Origin: an uncultured Flavobacteriales bacterium
GTDB lineage: Bacteria > Bacteroidota > Bacteroidia > Flavobacteriales > UBA1820
Length of the DNA stretch: 23,460 nucleotides
NCBI GenBank assembly: GCA_938023515.1
Contig: CALJDR010000038.1
Span: 1 to 23,460, forward strand
Reading direction: 5' to 3'
Below the pieces are notes generated by a model. That model saw only the letters and a program-made list of their open reading frames with translations. It was not told the DNA's origin and did not search any database. Below, piece after piece: positions 22,598 through 23,460 of this stretch; positions within the stretch are counted from its first letter, which is position 1, and each line of letters begins with the position of its first letter. The position numbers and the translations under genes are program-made.

Positions 22598-22626
22598 TCC
22601 GCATCCTGCCAAAGCGGCAGGGCGGA
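22598..22626 (+). repeat. Hairpin directly after the apt stop
   Basis: An 11-bp inverted repeat: TCCGC (22598-22602) with GCGGA (22622-22626) and CCTGCC (22605-22610) with GGCAGG (22616-22621). It has a 2-nt bulge (AT) and a 5-nt loop. It starts at the base after the TGA. No T tract follows on either strand, so it may protect the apt mRNA 3' end or be an RNA processing point instead of a classical terminator. Confidence 0.75.
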
Positions 22627-22705
22627 AAATAAATACGCGGATACCGGCGTAGCGTTCCAAAAACGGGACTGCCATGCCGGTTGATTCGTTGGATAGACCC
22701 CTGTA

Positions 22706-22719
22706 CGGCACAAATGCCG
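22706..22719 (+). repeat. Second hairpin in the apt-hflX gap
   Basis: CGGCA (22706-22710) and TGCCG (22715-22719) around a CAAA loop. The motif ATGCCGG occurs twice (22674-22680 and 22714-22720), and CTGCC/GGCAG (22669-22673 with 22719-22723) could form a competing longer helix. This is untranslated leader of hflX or spacer; function unknown. Confidence 0.5.
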
Positions 22720-22747
22720 GCAGGTAAAAACAGTGGGAGGAACGAAA

Positions 22748-23460
22748 ATGATAGAACATAGCAAACAATCTTATGAAAAGGCCGTATTGGTAGGCCTTGT
22801 CACGCCCCAGCAGGATGAAAAGAAACTGTCGGAATACTTGGACGAACTCGAATTTTTGGCCGAAACGGCCGGGGCTGAAGTAGTCAAGCGCTTCTGGCAG
22901 AAAGTCGATACGCCCAATCCCCGTACGTTCGTAGGGACGGGAAAACTGGAGGAAATAAAGAATTATATCGCCCAGCAGGAAGAAGTGGACGTCGTGATAT
23001 TCGACGACGAACTGTCCGCCGGCCAGCTGCGCAATATCGAACGGGAACTCGAACGCAAGATCCTCGACCGAACCAACCTGATCCTCGATATATTCGCTGC
23101 CCGGGCTCAGACATCCTATGCCCGCACTCAGGTGGAACTGGCCCAGTACCAGTACCTGCTTCCACGTTTGACGGGTATGTGGACTCACTTGGAGCGCCAG
23201 CGGGGAGGTATCGGTATGCGTGGGCCGGGAGAGACGGAGATCGAGACCGACCGGCGTATCGTCCGCGACCGTATCGCGCTGCTGAAAGAAAAATTGGGCA
23301 CGATAGACCGCCAGATGGCTACCCAGCGCAAGAACCGGGGAAAGACCGTCCGTATTGCGTTGGTAGGTTATACCAACGTGGGCAAATCTACGCTGATGAA
23401 CCTGCTGAGCAAATCCGATGTCTTTGCCGAGAACAAGCTTTTCGCCACGCTCGACACGAC
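22748..23460 (+). CDS. hflX: GTPase HflX (5' part, runs off the window)
   Basis: The first 237 codons, translated directly. The HflX N-terminal domain includes FVGTGKLEEI (residues 61-70), VVIFDDELSAGQLRNIE (82-98) and DRTNLILDIFAARAQT (107-122). The glycine-rich linker RGGIGMRGPGETEIETDRR (152-170) follows, then the P-loop GYTNVGKST (207-215). HflX is a ribosome-splitting GTPase that rescues stalled or heat-damaged 70S particles. The reading frame is open at 23460; the rest of the G domain lies outside. A GGGAGG lies 7 nt before the ATG (22735-22740), which is unusual for this phylum. Confidence 0.96.
   Translation, partial: MIEHSKQSYEKAVLVGLVTPQQDEKKLSEYLDELEFLAETAGAEVVKRFWQKVDTPNPRTFVGTGKLEEIKNYIAQQEEVDVVIFDDELSAGQLRNIERELERKILDRTNLILDIFAARAQTSYARTQVELAQYQYLLPRLTGMWTHLERQRGGIGMRGPGETEIETDRRIVRDRIALLKEKLGTIDRQMATQRKNRGKTVRIALVGYTNVGKSTLMNLLSKSDVFAENKLFATLDT

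Overview
The window is a chromosomal housekeeping stretch from a member of the Bacteroidota, most likely order Bacteroidales. A Rikenellaceae/Alistipes-like genome is possible, but that is a guess from GC content and gene content. The evidence is: the rpmB-rpmG-DUF4295-ftsY cluster, which is typical of this phylum; SPII lipoproteins and FKBP lipoproteins; an RNase Y of Bacteroidota type; and several upstream regions carrying the Bacteroidota promoter pattern TTTG-N18-20-TAnnTTTG instead of -35/-10 boxes. Bases 1-49 are not biological. They are an Illumina Nextera i5 adapter with its 8-base index, left at the contig end. No stretch over 300 bases lacks a gene, and I see no tRNA, rRNA, CRISPR array, insertion sequence or phage gene.

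Layout. (1) 50-4771, minus strand: a tight operon read holA, YD-repeat lipoprotein, glmM-type phosphohexomutase, GH3 family protein (cut off by the adapter/contig end), with gaps of 13, 24 and 21 nt. (2) 4817-7169, plus strand: an orphan HSDR_N-like nuclease-fold protein divergent from holA, then rpmB-rpmG-DUF4295 (ribosomal proteins L28, L33 and a small Bacteroidota-specific basic protein), a strong terminator, and ftsY with its own -7 box. (3) 7235-9027, minus: a secreted glycerophosphodiester phosphodiesterase followed by a tandem-GNAT acetyltransferase. It converges on ftsY across a bidirectional terminator. (4) 9181-11803, minus: a promoter, a ZapB-like coiled coil, zapA, a 6S-like RNA of about 200 nt, rny and a terminator. 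This keeps the zapA-6S linkage known from Proteobacteria. (5) 11875-13980, minus: two FKBP-like lipoproteins and a YqeY-like GatB-domain protein. (6) 14081-16841, minus: a ferredoxin-nitroreductase fusion, and a MATE exporter overlapped ATGA by a small acidic protein. (7) 16938-23460, plus: an AI-2E/PerM family membrane protein, obgE, a membrane-anchored double-zinc-ribbon protein of unknown function, ung (ATGA overlap), aroC, apt and the 5' part of hflX.

Functional themes are ribosome and translation support (L28, L33, DUF4295, FtsY, ObgE, HflX, 6S RNA, RNase Y), replication and repair (HolA, Ung), cell division (ZapA and its partner), envelope precursor supply (GlmM) and nucleotide/aromatic metabolism (Apt, AroC). 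The least explained items are the 6S-rny arrangement, the zinc-ribbon membrane protein, the orphan HSDR_N protein, and the two FKBP lipoproteins that lack canonical active-site residues.
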